Part shown: positions 11,329 through 21,017 of the stretch, piece by piece | Numbering within the stretch: the first letter of the stretch is position 1 | How the letters are laid out: each line of letters begins with the position of its first letter | NCBI GenBank assembly: GCA_033283385.1 | Contig: JAWMQQ010000006.1 | Coordinates: 13,781 to 77,780, forward strand | Reading direction: 5' to 3' | From: Mangrovimicrobium sp033283385 | GTDB lineage: Bacteria; Pseudomonadota; Gammaproteobacteria; Pseudomonadales; Halieaceae | DNA: 64,000 bases | Notes under the pieces: model-generated | The model's input: the letters and a program-made list of their open reading frames with translations, nothing else | The model's database searches: none | What the model was told of the DNA's origin: nothing | Translations under genes and position numbers: made by a program

Positions 11329-12620
11329 TGGGTGTTGCTGCGGCGCTTGCGCGGCCGGCGCCGGCGGTTGGGCTTGCGGGGCTCGTCGCCCGCCTGTTCC
11401 AGGCGCTGGTTTATCGGCAGTTCCTGGAATTCGGTCCAGAACTGGCCGAGCCCGCCGGTGTCCTCGCCGGCCTGCTCGCGCAGCAGCAGGAAATCGTAGG
11501 CGGCGCGGAAGCGGCGGTGGGTGACCAGCTCCGCCGCGCGCTTGCCGTGGCGCTTCTCCAGCCGCAGCTGGAATTCCCAGATTTCGCGCATCGGCTGGCT
11601 GAAACGCCGGGGGATGGCCACGTGATGCACGGCATCGCCTATGGCCAGTTGCGCGGCGCTGTTGATCGCCTGCAGGGGCGCCTCGCCGTGAGCTTCCTGG
11701 TGGCGGGCCATTTGCCGCACCACCGGCCAGAGCAGCGCGGCGAGGATGAATGCCGGGGTGACCGGTTTGTCCTGCGCGATGCGCAGGTCGGTATTGGCCA
11801 TCGCCGCGCGGGCCAGGGCCAGCGCAGTCTCGTCGCGCTGCAGGATGGCGTCGCTCTCCGGGAACAGGTACTGCAGCAGGTCGTGGCGCAGCAGTTGCTC
11901 CAGGCTGCCTGCGGCGTAGCCGCTGAGGAACAGCTTGAGGAATTCGTCGAACAGCCGCGCCGAGGGAATCTCGCGCAGCAGCGGGGCGCACTGTGGTATC
12001 GCATTCGCGGTGCCGCGCTCGATATCGAAATCCAGTTTGCCGGCGAAGCGCAGCACCCGCAGCATGCGCACCGGGTCCTCGCGGTAGCGCTGGGCCGGGT
12101 CGCCGATCACGCGGATGCGCCGGGCGGCGAGGTCTTGCAGGCCGCCGACGTGGTCCAGCACCTCGAAGCTGCCGGCGTCGTAGTACAGGGCGTTGACGGT
12201 GAGGTCGCGGCGCACCGCGTCCTCCTCCAGGGTGCCGTAGACGTTGTCCCGCAGCAGCAGGCCCTTGTCGGACTGGCGGGAGTGATTGCCGCCAGTCTCG
12301 CGCTCGTTCTCGTCGCCGTTGTCGTGGTGGCCGCGGAAGGTGGTGACCTCGATGATCTCGCGGCCGAAGCGCACGTGGACGATGCGGAATCGCCGGCCGA
12401 TGATGCGCGAGTTGCGGAACAGCCCGTGCACGTCCTCGGGGGTGGCGTTGGTGGCGATGTCGAAGTCCTTGGGGTGGCCGCCCAGCAGCAGGTCGCGCAC
12501 GGCGCCGCCGACGAGGTAGGCCTCGTGACCCTGGGAACGCAGGCGCGACATCACCTTCAGCGCACTGTCACTGATGTTCTTGCGGGATATGCAGTGCTGG
12601 TCCCTGGGGATGACTTTCAA
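11325..12620 (-). CDS. pcnB: Poly(A) polymerase I
   Basis: A 431-residue class II nucleotidyltransferase that adds 3' poly(A) tails and so destabilises RNA. The catalytic core is AYLVGGAVRDLLLGGHPKD followed by FDIATNATPEDV with the metal-binding D-x-D. The RNA-binding RRFRIVHVRFGREIIEVTTFRG and the neck region RVIGDPAQRYREDPVRMLR support PcnB rather than a CCA-adding enzyme. The C-terminus is basic (RKPNRRRRPRKRRSN), as in E. coli PcnB. It lies downstream of the CrcZ-like RNA locus, as in Pseudomonas, and a REP doublet separates the two. Confidence 0.95.
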   Translation of the reverse strand: MKVIPRDQHCISRKNISDSALKVMSRLRSQGHEAYLVGGAVRDLLLGGHPKDFDIATNATPEDVHGLFRNSRIIGRRFRIVHVRFGREIIEVTTFRGHHDNGDENERETGGNHSRQSDKGLLLRDNVYGTLEEDAVRRDLTVNALYYDAGSFEVLDHVGGLQDLAARRIRVIGDPAQRYREDPVRMLRVLRFAGKLDFDIERGTANAIPQCAPLLREIPSARLFDEFLKLFLSGYAAGSLEQLLRHDLLQYLFPESDAILQRDETALALARAAMANTDLRIAQDKPVTPAFILAALLWPVVRQMARHQEAHGEAPLQAINSAAQLAIGDAVHHVAIPRRFSQPMREIWEFQLRLEKRHGKRAAELVTHRRFRAAYDFLLLREQAGEDTGGLGQFWTEFQELPINQRLEQAGDEPRKPNRRRRPRKRRSNTQ

Positions 12621-12698
12621 AGGGGGTTACGCCTGGTCCATGGAGCGGTTACAACCGCGGCAGTCTATCACAGGTATTTACAGCGCCCGAAACGCGGT

Positions 12699-12783
12699 TG
12701 TAGGAGCCTGCTAGGCAGGCGATCGCGATTTTTGCAGGAGCCCGCTACGCGGGCAATCGCGCGCAGAGCGCGCTCCTACAACA
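12699..12783. repeat. REP-like palindromic repeat, locus 1
   Basis: Two imperfect inverted units of the GTAGGAGC family (GTAGGAGCCTGCTAGGCAGG and GCGCGCAGAGCGCGCTCCTAC) with an internal GCAGGAGCCCGCTACGCGGG unit. It resembles Pseudomonas-type REP sequences and lies between pcnB and the CrcZ-like RNA. Confidence 0.85.
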
Positions 12784-12799
12784 GATATGGGGTGCCAGA

Positions 12800-13073
12800 A
12801 TGAATGAAGGGGAAGACAAAGTCTTCCCCATCCAGGTCTCACGTCGAGTCTTATTGTTATTTCTTATGGTGCTTTTTATTTTTAGGCGCACTAGCAACTG
12901 TCGATGGTAAAGGTCGATAGTTGTTAAAAACTTATTGGTCCGACTACATCGGGCTGACAACTGGTCCGCCAAGGGCTACGGAGAAATTCAGGGGAAGTTT
13001 CCTTCCCCATCCAGGTCCATAGTGATGACTGTTATTGTTATTACGGTGCCTGTTATTGTTATTGGTGACACTG
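12800..13073 (-). ncRNA. crcZ: CrcZ-like Hfq/Crc-titrating small RNA
   Basis: The cbrB-pcnB interval is where Pseudomonas encodes CrcZ, an RNA that sequesters Hfq/Crc through repeated A-rich (AAnAAnAA) motifs and so lifts carbon catabolite repression. On the minus strand here a sigma-54 promoter predicts a start near 13073. The RNA then carries AATAACAATAACA at 13051-13063 and again at 13030-13042, and AATAACAATAA near 12851-12861. It has two related hairpins, 12991-13008 and 12809-12829, each preceded by GACCTGGAT. The last hairpin is a perfect 9-bp stem followed by TTCATTCATT and may end the transcript. No convincing ORF covers the interval. Identity rests on synteny, promoter class and motifs; the exact ends are inferred. 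Confidence 0.8.
12809..12829 (-). terminator. Hairpin at the predicted 3' end of the CrcZ-like RNA
   Basis: A perfect inverted repeat GGGGAAGAC / GTCTTCCCC with a three-base loop, followed on the minus strand by a T-rich but interrupted tail. It may be a terminator or a structural element of the RNA; a shorter related hairpin lies at 12991-13008. Confidence 0.5.
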
Positions 13074-13084
13074 GCCCTTAGATA

Positions 13085-13099
13085 GCATTTGCTGTGCCA
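13085..13099 (-). promoter_or_regulatory. Sigma-54 promoter of the CrcZ-like RNA
   Basis: The minus strand reads TGGCACAGCAAATGC. The GG and GC dinucleotides have the invariant -24/-12 spacing, and the match to TGGCAC-N5-TTGC has one mismatch. The adjacent gene encodes CbrB, a sigma-54 activator with an intact GAFTGA motif. Confidence 0.85.
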
Positions 13100-13175
13100 G
13101 AATGTAAAAAAACGTTAAAAAACAATGATATAGTTGTAATTTCAAAATGTTGACTAGTGCTAATTTACTGGTTTT

Positions 13176-13222
13176 GTTACCGATTTACCCCGCAATTCGT
13201 AACCGCGATAGCTGCAGGTAAC
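13176..13222 (-). promoter_or_regulatory. Candidate CbrB upstream activating sites
   Basis: Three GTTAC-type half-sites lie 80-140 bp upstream of the sigma-54 promoter: GTTAC (minus strand) at 13218-13222 and 13199-13203, and the inverted form GTAAC at 13176-13180. Known CbrB-bound regions upstream of Pseudomonas crcZ contain TGTTAC/GTAACA half-sites. The first site lies just before the cbrB stop codon region ends. Confidence 0.55.
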
Positions 13223-13227
13223 GCCTA

Positions 13228-14682
<1,455 letters not shown>

Positions 14683-14759
14683 TCCGGGCAGTAAGAACTA
14701 GTGAAAATACTCCTTGTGTGAAGATTATTCCAGTTTGGGTCGGGTTGTGTGGCCTGCGG

Positions 14760-17714
14760 TTACACCTCGAAAGCCTCGCCGTAGCTCGAGGCCGCAAGGT
14801 CCAGGCTGAAGCGGGTGCCGGGGTTGGGGCCGTCCTGCAACGGGCTGGTCAGCTGCACACTGCCGCCCAGGTCTTCCATGATGCTGTACACCAGCGCCAG
14901 TCCCAGCCCGGTGCCGCTGCCCGGTTCCTTGGTGGTGAAAAACGGCTCGAAGACCTGGCTCTGCAGGGCGACCGGTATGCCGTGGCCGTTGTCCTCCACA
15001 TCTACCAGCACGCGGTCGCCGCCGCTGTAGGCGCGCACCCGCACGTGGCCGTCCTCGTCACAGGCGTCCCGGGCATTGCCCAGCAGGTTAACGAACACCT
15101 GCAGCAGCCGCTGGCTGTCCGCCAGCACCAGCACCTCGCGGTCGCAGAGGTTGTCGAAGCGCACCGGCCGCGCCTCGCGGTCCAGGCGCAGCAGGTGAAC
15201 CGCCTCATCCACGCAGTCGGCGAGGTTGCAGGGCTTGAGTTCGAGATCGCCGGCCTGGGAGCCGACATGGGAGAAATTCACCAGCGAATCGACGATGCGA
15301 GAGACGCGCTCGGTCTGGCGCAGGATGTCCTCGGCGGTGGCGCCGACCTCGGCGCCGTCCTCCGCGTATTCCAGGTTCTGCGCGAGGCAGGCGATGGCGG
15401 TGACCGGGTTGCCGATCTCGTGAGCAACCCCCGCGGCGAGGCGGCCGATAGAGGCCAGGCGCTCGTTGTGCAGCAGTTCTTCTTCCATGCGCTCGAAGTC
15501 GGTGATGTCCTCCACCAGCATCATGCTGTCGCCCTCGGGCGTCACCGATTTGTGCAGGCTGGCCCAGCGCTGCACATCGCCGGTGCTGACCTCCGCCCGC
15601 AGCAGGGCGTCGCTCTCGCCGTCGCGAAATTCCGCCATCAGCGCGCCCCAGGGCGCCGGCAGCGAAGTAACGAGAGAGCCCAGCACCTCGTTCGCCGGGA
15701 TGCCGGTGATCGCGACCATCGCGCGGTTCCACATCAGCATCTCGCCGTCGGCGCCCATCGAGCAGATACCGACGGGCAGGGTGTCCAGGGTCTCGCGGTA
15801 GCGGCGGCGCAGGGCGTCGAGGTCCGCCGCGAGGCCGGTGAACTGGGCCTGCGAATTGTCGAGGAAGCGCTCGATCAGGTTGATGTCCTCGTTGCCGCCG
15901 GCCTGGATGGGAATGCAGCGCTCGATGATGTTGTGGGCCACCGCCGGCCCGAGCAGGCCGGAGAGGTTGGCTTCGATGCGCCGGCGCAGGCGGCGCAGGG
16001 CGTAGGGGCGGCGCTCCTCCTCGGTGAACTGCAACTCGTCCAGCGCGCGCCGCACCTCGGCGCGGGCGGTGCGCTCGCCGAGCGCGGGCAGCAGCAGCTC
16101 GGTGAACTCGGCGGCGCTGGCCAGCGGCAGCAACTGGCGCACCGGGCGCGAGAGGTCGTCCATGGAGCAGACCTCGGCGGCGATGCGCTCCTCCTCGGAG
16201 GTGGGCGAGAGCAGCGAGACCACCACGAACAAGCCGACATTGATCGCCAGAGCGAGCATGGTGGCCAGCGTCCACAAGTCGTCCGAGGTCCAGTCGCCCG
16301 GAATGAAGAACGGTTCGATATGCGGCAGGTAACCGCGGGTGATCGGCAGCATCACCGCGAACACCCAGAACGCCAGCCCGCCGCACAGCCCCGCCAGCAG
16401 GCCGCGCCGGTTGGCGTTGGGCCAGTAGGGCGTGGCCACCACCCCGGGCAGGAACTGCAGTGTGCCGGAGAAGGCGACCCAGGCCAGCTCCACCAGGCTC
16501 TGGCGGTTCTCCAGCGAGATATAGAAGAGGTAGCCCGCGGCGATCAGCAGGGTGATCAGGGTGCGCCGCAGCCAGCGCAGGTGGCGGTAGATATCGCTCT
16601 CATGGTCCAGGCGGAACAGTCCCAGCGGCAGAATCAGGTGATTGAGGCACATATTCGCCAGCGCCAGGGTGGTGACCACGATGGTGGCGCTCGCCGCGGA
16701 AAGCGTCGCCAGCAGCGCCGCGCCGCTGACCGCGGGGGAGTCGAGGTAGCGGCCGATGGCCACGCCGGCGTACTCCAGCGGGATCGGCGATTCCAGGCGC
16801 ATGCCGGCCCATACCACGGGCAGCACCGGCAGGCTCAGCAGCATCAGGTACAGCGGCATGCCCCAGGACGCGGTGCGCAGGTCCCGGCTCTCGGTGTTCT
16901 CGGCGAACAGCATGTGGAAGATGTGCGGCATGCATACGCCGCCGGCGAAGAACACCAGGATCAGCGTGTGCGCGTTCTCGATGGGCATGCGCTGCAGCAG
17001 CTGCGCCTGGGCCAGCGGCGACTCGCGCAGCCAGCGGTGCATGTCGCCCGGCCCCTCGAACACGGCGAATACGGCCACCAGCATCAGCGCCAGCAGGGCG
17101 CCGAGCTTGACCAGCGACTCGAAGGCCATGGCGGTCACCAGCCCGGTGTTGCGCTCCGCCGAGGAAACGCTGCGAGCGCCGAACAGCAGGGCGAAGACCA
17201 GGATGACCAGGCAGGTCAGCCCGGCGATGCCGCGGTGGTGCATCTCGCCCGGGTGCAGCGCGTCGGCGGTGCTGCCGGAGATCAGCCGGATGCTGTCGCC
17301 CACCGCCTGTATCTGCAGCGCGAGCAGCGGCAGCAGGGCGATGCACATGGCGACGGTTACCGCGGCGCCCACCCGGGTACTGCGGAAGCGGAAGGTGAGC
17401 ATGTCCGCCAGGGAGGCGAGCTGGTAGACCCGCGACAGGCGCAGCAGGGGTATCAGCAGTAGCGCTGCGAACACGAACAGCGTCACCACGCCGGCGTAGT
17501 AGACGAGGAAGTTGTAGCCGTAGCGATGGGCGACCTCGAACACGCCGTTGCTGGCCATCGCCCCGGCGAACACGCCCAGCGAGAGCACGTAGGTCGCCGG
17601 GTGGTGGGTGATGCGGCGCGGAATCACGCCGCGGTCGGCGAGGTGGGCTACGGCAAACAGTATCGACAGGTAGATCGCGACGAATAACAGGACCTGCGCG
17701 AGGCTAAAGCTCAT
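14760..17714 (-). CDS. cbrA: Sensor histidine kinase CbrA (SSSF transporter-kinase fusion)
   Basis: A 984-residue fusion. The N-terminal half is a sodium/solute symporter-like membrane domain with about 13 helices. It is followed by a linker, a PAS domain (LDTLPVGICSMGADGEMLMWNRAM), a HisKA domain with the H-box GVAHEIGNPVTAIACL near residue 765, and an HATPase domain (NLLGNARDACD, DNGHGIPVA, GSGTGLGLALVYSI). CbrA homologues link histidine or other nutrient sensing to CbrB phosphorylation. Its ATG lies inside the end of cbrX (11-bp overlap), so it is probably translationally coupled. cbrB follows after 77 bp. Confidence 0.93.
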   Translation of the reverse strand: MSFSLAQVLLFVAIYLSILFAVAHLADRGVIPRRITHHPATYVLSLGVFAGAMASNGVFEVAHRYGYNFLVYYAGVVTLFVFAALLLIPLLRLSRVYQLASLADMLTFRFRSTRVGAAVTVAMCIALLPLLALQIQAVGDSIRLISGSTADALHPGEMHHRGIAGLTCLVILVFALLFGARSVSSAERNTGLVTAMAFESLVKLGALLALMLVAVFAVFEGPGDMHRWLRESPLAQAQLLQRMPIENAHTLILVFFAGGVCMPHIFHMLFAENTESRDLRTASWGMPLYLMLLSLPVLPVVWAGMRLESPIPLEYAGVAIGRYLDSPAVSGAALLATLSAASATIVVTTLALANMCLNHLILPLGLFRLDHESDIYRHLRWLRRTLITLLIAAGYLFYISLENRQSLVELAWVAFSGTLQFLPGVVATPYWPNANRRGLLAGLCGGLAFWVFAVMLPITRGYLPHIEPFFIPGDWTSDDLWTLATMLALAINVGLFVVVSLLSPTSEEERIAAEVCSMDDLSRPVRQLLPLASAAEFTELLLPALGERTARAEVRRALDELQFTEEERRPYALRRLRRRIEANLSGLLGPAVAHNIIERCIPIQAGGNEDINLIERFLDNSQAQFTGLAADLDALRRRYRETLDTLPVGICSMGADGEMLMWNRAMVAITGIPANEVLGSLVTSLPAPWGALMAEFRDGESDALLRAEVSTGDVQRWASLHKSVTPEGDSMMLVEDITDFERMEEELLHNERLASIGRLAAGVAHEIGNPVTAIACLAQNLEYAEDGAEVGATAEDILRQTERVSRIVDSLVNFSHVGSQAGDLELKPCNLADCVDEAVHLLRLDREARPVRFDNLCDREVLVLADSQRLLQVFVNLLGNARDACDEDGHVRVRAYSGGDRVLVDVEDNGHGIPVALQSQVFEPFFTTKEPGSGTGLGLALVYSIMEDLGGSVQLTSPLQDGPNPGTRFSLDLAASSYGEAFEV

Positions 17715-17880
17715 CCGGGTGCCTCGACCGGTTGCCCCACCAGGTGAACAGGATCACCACGCTCCAGACGATGTAATAGCGATGCCACGCGGTGTAGTCG
17801 CGGTTGAGCCAGTCGTTGAGCATGGGGAAGGATACCAGCACGAGGACCAGGCCCAGCACCAGCATGCGATTGATATACAT
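17704..17880 (-). CDS. cbrX: Small membrane protein CbrX
   Basis: A 58-residue ORF directly upstream of and overlapping cbrA by 11 bp. It has one hydrophobic segment near the N-terminus (RMLVLGLVLVLVSFPML) and a second aromatic one (YYIVWSVVILFTWW), with a charged tail RSRHPDEL. A small protein, CbrX, is encoded at exactly this place in Pseudomonas, where its translation is coupled to that of cbrA. The assignment is by position, size and overlap; sequence identity was not checked. Confidence 0.75.
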   Translation of the reverse strand: MYINRMLVLGLVLVLVSFPMLNDWLNRDYTAWHRYYIVWSVVILFTWWGNRSRHPDEL

Positions 17881-17946
17881 GTTCCGCGTCCGTGGGAATA
17901 TTGCCTCGGGATACTACTCAAGCACCCGCAGGCGGTAAAGCGGCGC

Positions 17947-18828
17947 TCAGCTGCCGGCCGCCGCCATGACCGCGGGAATGCGCTGCGGCGACCAGTGATC
18001 CACCGCGTGGTGGAGAATGGCGGAGACATCGGCCAGCGCCGCCGGCGGCGCCGGCTGCTGCAGGAAGCCCAGCGCCTGCCGCAGGTTCTGCGCCGCCTGC
18101 GTCGCGCGCAGCGCCGGCGCGTGATTCTGCTTGCTGAGCTTCTGCCCCGAGGCGTTGGTGATCACCGGCAGGTGCAGGTACGCCGGTTGCGGGTAGCCCA
18201 GGCGCTGCTGCAGGTAGATCTGCCGGGCGGTGGAGTCCAGCAGGTCGGAGCCGCGCACGATGTGGCTGATGTCCTGGAAGGCGTCGTCGACGACCACGGC
18301 CAGCTGGTAGGCGTAGAGGCCGTCCTTGCGGCGCAGGACGAAGTCGGGGAGGGTGTCGGCCAGGTTTTCCCGCTGGCTGCCCAGCAGCCGGTCGTCGAAG
18401 CGGATATCGCCGCCGTCGACGCGCAGGCGCAGCGCGTACTCGCCTTCGATTTCCGCCTGCCGCGGGGCGCAGCGGCCGGCGCAGGCGCCGTCGGGGCCGA
18501 GCATGGCGCGGGTGCAATCGCAGCGGAACAGTTCGCCGCGGGTATCCAGTTGCTCCAGCGCGGCGGCGTAGGCGGCGTGGCGCTGGCCCTGCCAGAGCAC
18601 CTCCCCGTCCCAGTGCAGGCCGTGGGCGCGCAGGCTGGCGAGGATGCGATCTGCGGCGCCGGGTTCTTCGCGCGGCGGGTCGAGGTCTTCCATGCGCACC
18701 AGCCAGCTGCCCCCGGCGCTGCGTGCGTCGAGATAACTGGCGAGTGCGGCGATCAGTGAGCCGAGGTGCAGCGGCCCGGTGGGAGAGGGGGCGAAGCGCC
18801 CCCGGTAAGGTGAGTGGGAGTCAGGCAA
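17947..18828 (-). CDS. gluQ: Glutamyl-Q tRNA(Asp) synthetase
   Basis: A 293-residue truncated GluRS-like enzyme that attaches glutamate to queuosine-34 of tRNA(Asp). Visible are RFAPSPTGPLHLGSL (HIGH-type motif), the zinc-binding cysteines in CDCTR and CAGRC, and KLSKQNHAP (KMSKS-type). It lacks the anticodon-binding domain, as expected. The start is a TTG immediately after the dksA stop (TGATTG); there is no ATG before the catalytic motif, so a non-ATG start is required. The dksA-gluQ pairing is common in gammaproteobacteria. Confidence 0.93.
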   Translation of the reverse strand: MPDSHSPYRGRFAPSPTGPLHLGSLIAALASYLDARSAGGSWLVRMEDLDPPREEPGAADRILASLRAHGLHWDGEVLWQGQRHAAYAAALEQLDTRGELFRCDCTRAMLGPDGACAGRCAPRQAEIEGEYALRLRVDGGDIRFDDRLLGSQRENLADTLPDFVLRRKDGLYAYQLAVVVDDAFQDISHIVRGSDLLDSTARQIYLQQRLGYPQPAYLHLPVITNASGQKLSKQNHAPALRATQAAQNLRQALGFLQQPAPPAALADVSAILHHAVDHWSPQRIPAVMAAAGS

Positions 18829-19290
18829 TCAGCCCAGCTCCTGCTTCTCCTTGATTTCGTCCAGCGTCTTGCAGTCGATGCACAGGTTCGCGGTGGGACG
18901 GGCTTCCAGGCGCTTGATACCGATCTCGACACCGCAGGCATCGCAGAAGCCGTAGTCGTCCTGGTCGATGCGCTCCATGGTGGAGTCGATTTTCTTGATC
19001 AGCTTGCGCTCGCGGTCGCGGGTGCGCAGTTCGAGGCTGAATTCTTCTTCCTGGGTGGCGCGGTCCGCCGGGTCGGGGAAGTTGGCGGCTTCGTCTTTCA
19101 TGTGGGTCACGGTGCGATCCACTTCCTGCATCAGCTCGGCTTTCCACCGCAGCAGGATGGCGCGAAAGTGCTCCTGCTGTTTTTCATTCATGTACTCCTC
19201 GCCGCGCTTGGGTTTGTACGGCGTGAAGTTCTTGAACTCCGAGGCGGTAGCTTTTTTAGCGGCGGGCTTCTTTGTTGCTGCTTTCGGCAT
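18829..19290 (-). CDS. dksA: RNA polymerase-binding transcription factor DksA
   Basis: A 153-residue regulator that binds in the RNA polymerase secondary channel and potentiates ppGpp. It has a Lys/Ala-rich N-terminal tail (KAATKKPAAKKATA), the coiled-coil region with the tip acidic residues in NFPDPADRATQEEE, and a four-cysteine zinc finger (CDACG...CIDC). I chose the internal ATG (MPKAATKK) over the longer frame from 19326. It is divergent from sfsA, with a 235-bp shared upstream region. Confidence 0.95.
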   Translation of the reverse strand: MPKAATKKPAAKKATASEFKNFTPYKPKRGEEYMNEKQQEHFRAILLRWKAELMQEVDRTVTHMKDEAANFPDPADRATQEEEFSLELRTRDRERKLIKKIDSTMERIDQDDYGFCDACGVEIGIKRLEARPTANLCIDCKTLDEIKEKQELG

Positions 19291-19525
19291 GGTTTTGTCC
19301 CATACGGTAAAACACTGACGACTCAAAACTCCCGGAAACCCGGCGTCGCGTAAATCGGGCCCCCGTTCAAGGGCGGAGAAACTACCAGAAAGCCGTGGGC
19401 GGCGCCACTGTTTTTGCGCCTCGCCGGGAGCTCGATTTCGCCCCCGGGCCGGGGCTTGCTAGAATGCCCCGACCACCGTCGCGATGCCCTGTTCATGCCG
19501 CCAGATACAGAAGTGACCACTCACC

Positions 19526-20230
19526 GTGCCTGACCTCACCCGCGGCCGCCTGCTGCGCCGCTACAAGCGCTTTCTCGCCGATGTGCAACTGGCCGATGGC
19601 AGTGAAATCACCGCCCACTGCCCGAACACCGGGGCGATGACCGGCTGTGCCGAACCGGGGCGGGAAGTGTGGCTCTCGCACTCGGATTCGAAAACCCGCA
19701 AGTACCCCTTCACCTGGGAGCTGGTCGACACCTCCCTCGGCATGGCCTGCATCCATTCGGCGCGCGCCAACAAGGTGGTGCGCGCAGCGGTCGAGGCGGA
19801 ACTGGTGCCGGAGCTGTCGGGCTACCCGGACATCCGCGCGGAGGTGAAGTACGGCGAGGGCAGCCGTGCGGACCTGCTGCTGGAAGGCCCCGGGGGGCGG
19901 GTATTCGTGGAAGTGAAATGCGTGACCCTGTGCGAGCCTGGCGGGCAGGGCCTGTTCCCGGACGCGGTCAGCGAGCGCGGGCGCAAGCACCTGCGCGAAC
20001 TGGCCGGCGCACTGGACGGGCATACCCGGACGGTACTGTTCTTCTGCGTTTTCCACGAAGGCATAGACCGGGTCAGCGCCGCCGGGCAGATCGATCCGGC
20101 CTATCGCGACGCCCTGCGCGAGGCGCTGGACGCCGGGGTGGAAGTGCTGGCCTGGGCGGCGAGGGTATCGCCGCAGGAGATCACCCTGGAGCGCCCGCTG
20201 CCGTTCACGCTGGACCCGGCGGATGACTGA
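19526..20230 (+). CDS. sfsA: Sugar fermentation stimulation protein SfsA
   Basis: A 234-residue SfsA family protein starting at GTG. Family stretches are RGRLLRRYKRFLADV, HCPNTGAMTGC, ANKVVRAAVE, RADLLLEG, VFVEVKCVTL and FPDAVSERGRKHLREL. It has an OB-fold-like N-terminus and a nuclease-like D-x(n)-E-x-K core (D in RADLLL; EVK). It is described as a DNA-binding or nuclease-like protein, with no settled function. The 3' end overlaps the M15 peptidase gene by 8 bp, so they probably form an operon. Confidence 0.92.
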   Translation: MPDLTRGRLLRRYKRFLADVQLADGSEITAHCPNTGAMTGCAEPGREVWLSHSDSKTRKYPFTWELVDTSLGMACIHSARANKVVRAAVEAELVPELSGYPDIRAEVKYGEGSRADLLLEGPGGRVFVEVKCVTLCEPGGQGLFPDAVSERGRKHLRELAGALDGHTRTVLFFCVFHEGIDRVSAAGQIDPAYRDALREALDAGVEVLAWAARVSPQEITLERPLPFTLDPADD

Positions 20231-20897
20231 AACGCTCACCGATGCCCAACTGACCGGGCGCGATCCCTCCCACCTGCTGGAGCTGCCCGGCGGCCACCGG
20301 TTGGTGCCCGAAGCCGCCGCCGCCTTCGCGCGCCTGCAGGCGGACGCGCGCGCCGCGGGGTTCGAGCTGGCCATCGCCAGCAGCTACCGCGATTTCGACC
20401 GCCAGCTGGCGATCTTCAACGGCAAGGCGCGGGGGGAGCGGGCGGTACACGACGACGCCGGCGCGCCGGTGGACCTGGCGGCGTTGCCCGCCGAACAGCG
20501 GCTGTTCGCCATCCTGCGGTTTTCCGCACTGCCGGGCACCTCGCGCCACCACTGGGGCACGGACCTCGACGTTTTCGACGCGGCCGCGGTACCCGAGGGT
20601 TACCGGGTGCAGCTCACGCCGCAGGAAGTCTACCCGCCGGGGCCCTTCGCCCCCCTGCACGAGTGGCTGGACGCGCGTATGGCGGCGGGGGAATCCCACG
20701 GTTTTTTCCGGCCCTACGAGCAGGACCGCGGCGGTATCGCGCCGGAGCGCTGGCATTTGAGTTACGCGCCGCTGGCGCGGTTGTGCGAGGGCAGGTTGAC
20801 ACCGGCCCTGCTGTGCGAGTGCTGGGGAGACGAGCTGGAGTGGCGGGATCTGGTGGAAGCCAGCCTGCCGGATTTGCTGGATCGCTATGTAGTGTAG
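20223..20897 (+). CDS. M15-family D-alanyl-D-alanine carboxypeptidase
   Basis: A 224-residue VanY-like peptidase. Zinc-site motifs are visible: SSYRDFDRQ, then SRHHWGTDLDVFD (HxxxxxxD) near residue 105, and ERWHLSYAP (catalytic E, ligand H) near 178. No signal peptide is apparent, unlike many periplasmic VanY enzymes, so it may act on cytoplasmic peptidoglycan fragments or leave by another route; mpl, encoded 3 kb away, also acts in peptidoglycan recycling. The TAG stop codon is part of the first base-run of a REP cluster (GTAGGAGCG). Confidence 0.85.
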   Translation: MTETLTDAQLTGRDPSHLLELPGGHRLVPEAAAAFARLQADARAAGFELAIASSYRDFDRQLAIFNGKARGERAVHDDAGAPVDLAALPAEQRLFAILRFSALPGTSRHHWGTDLDVFDAAAVPEGYRVQLTPQEVYPPGPFAPLHEWLDARMAAGESHGFFRPYEQDRGGIAPERWHLSYAPLARLCEGRLTPALLCECWGDELEWRDLVEASLPDLLDRYVV

Positions 20898-21003
20898 GAG
20901 CGCGCTGTGCGCGCGATCACCCCAGTAGGAGCCTGCTACGCAGGCGATCACCCCTGTAGGAGCGCGCTATGCGCGCGATCGCCTGCGTAGCAGGCTCCTA
21001 CAG
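20893..21003. repeat. REP-like repeat cluster, locus 2
   Basis: Four units of the GTAGGAGC family in tandem and inverted arrangement (GTAGGAGCGCGCTGTGCGCG, GTAGGAGCCTGCTACGCAGG, GTAGGAGCGCGCTATGCGCG and the inverse CTGCGTAGCAGGCTCCTAC) fill the space between the convergent M15 peptidase and ppa genes. The cluster ends in an 11-G run at 21003-21013. Confidence 0.9.
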
Positions 21004-21017
21004 GGGGGGGGGGCGGA

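Noticed and set aside
12783..12800. A second TGGCAC sequence on the minus strand (TGGCACCCCATATCTG) near the end of the CrcZ-like RNA
   Set aside because: The -12 GC dinucleotide is missing at the required spacing, so it is not a sigma-54 promoter. It is probably part of an old duplication.
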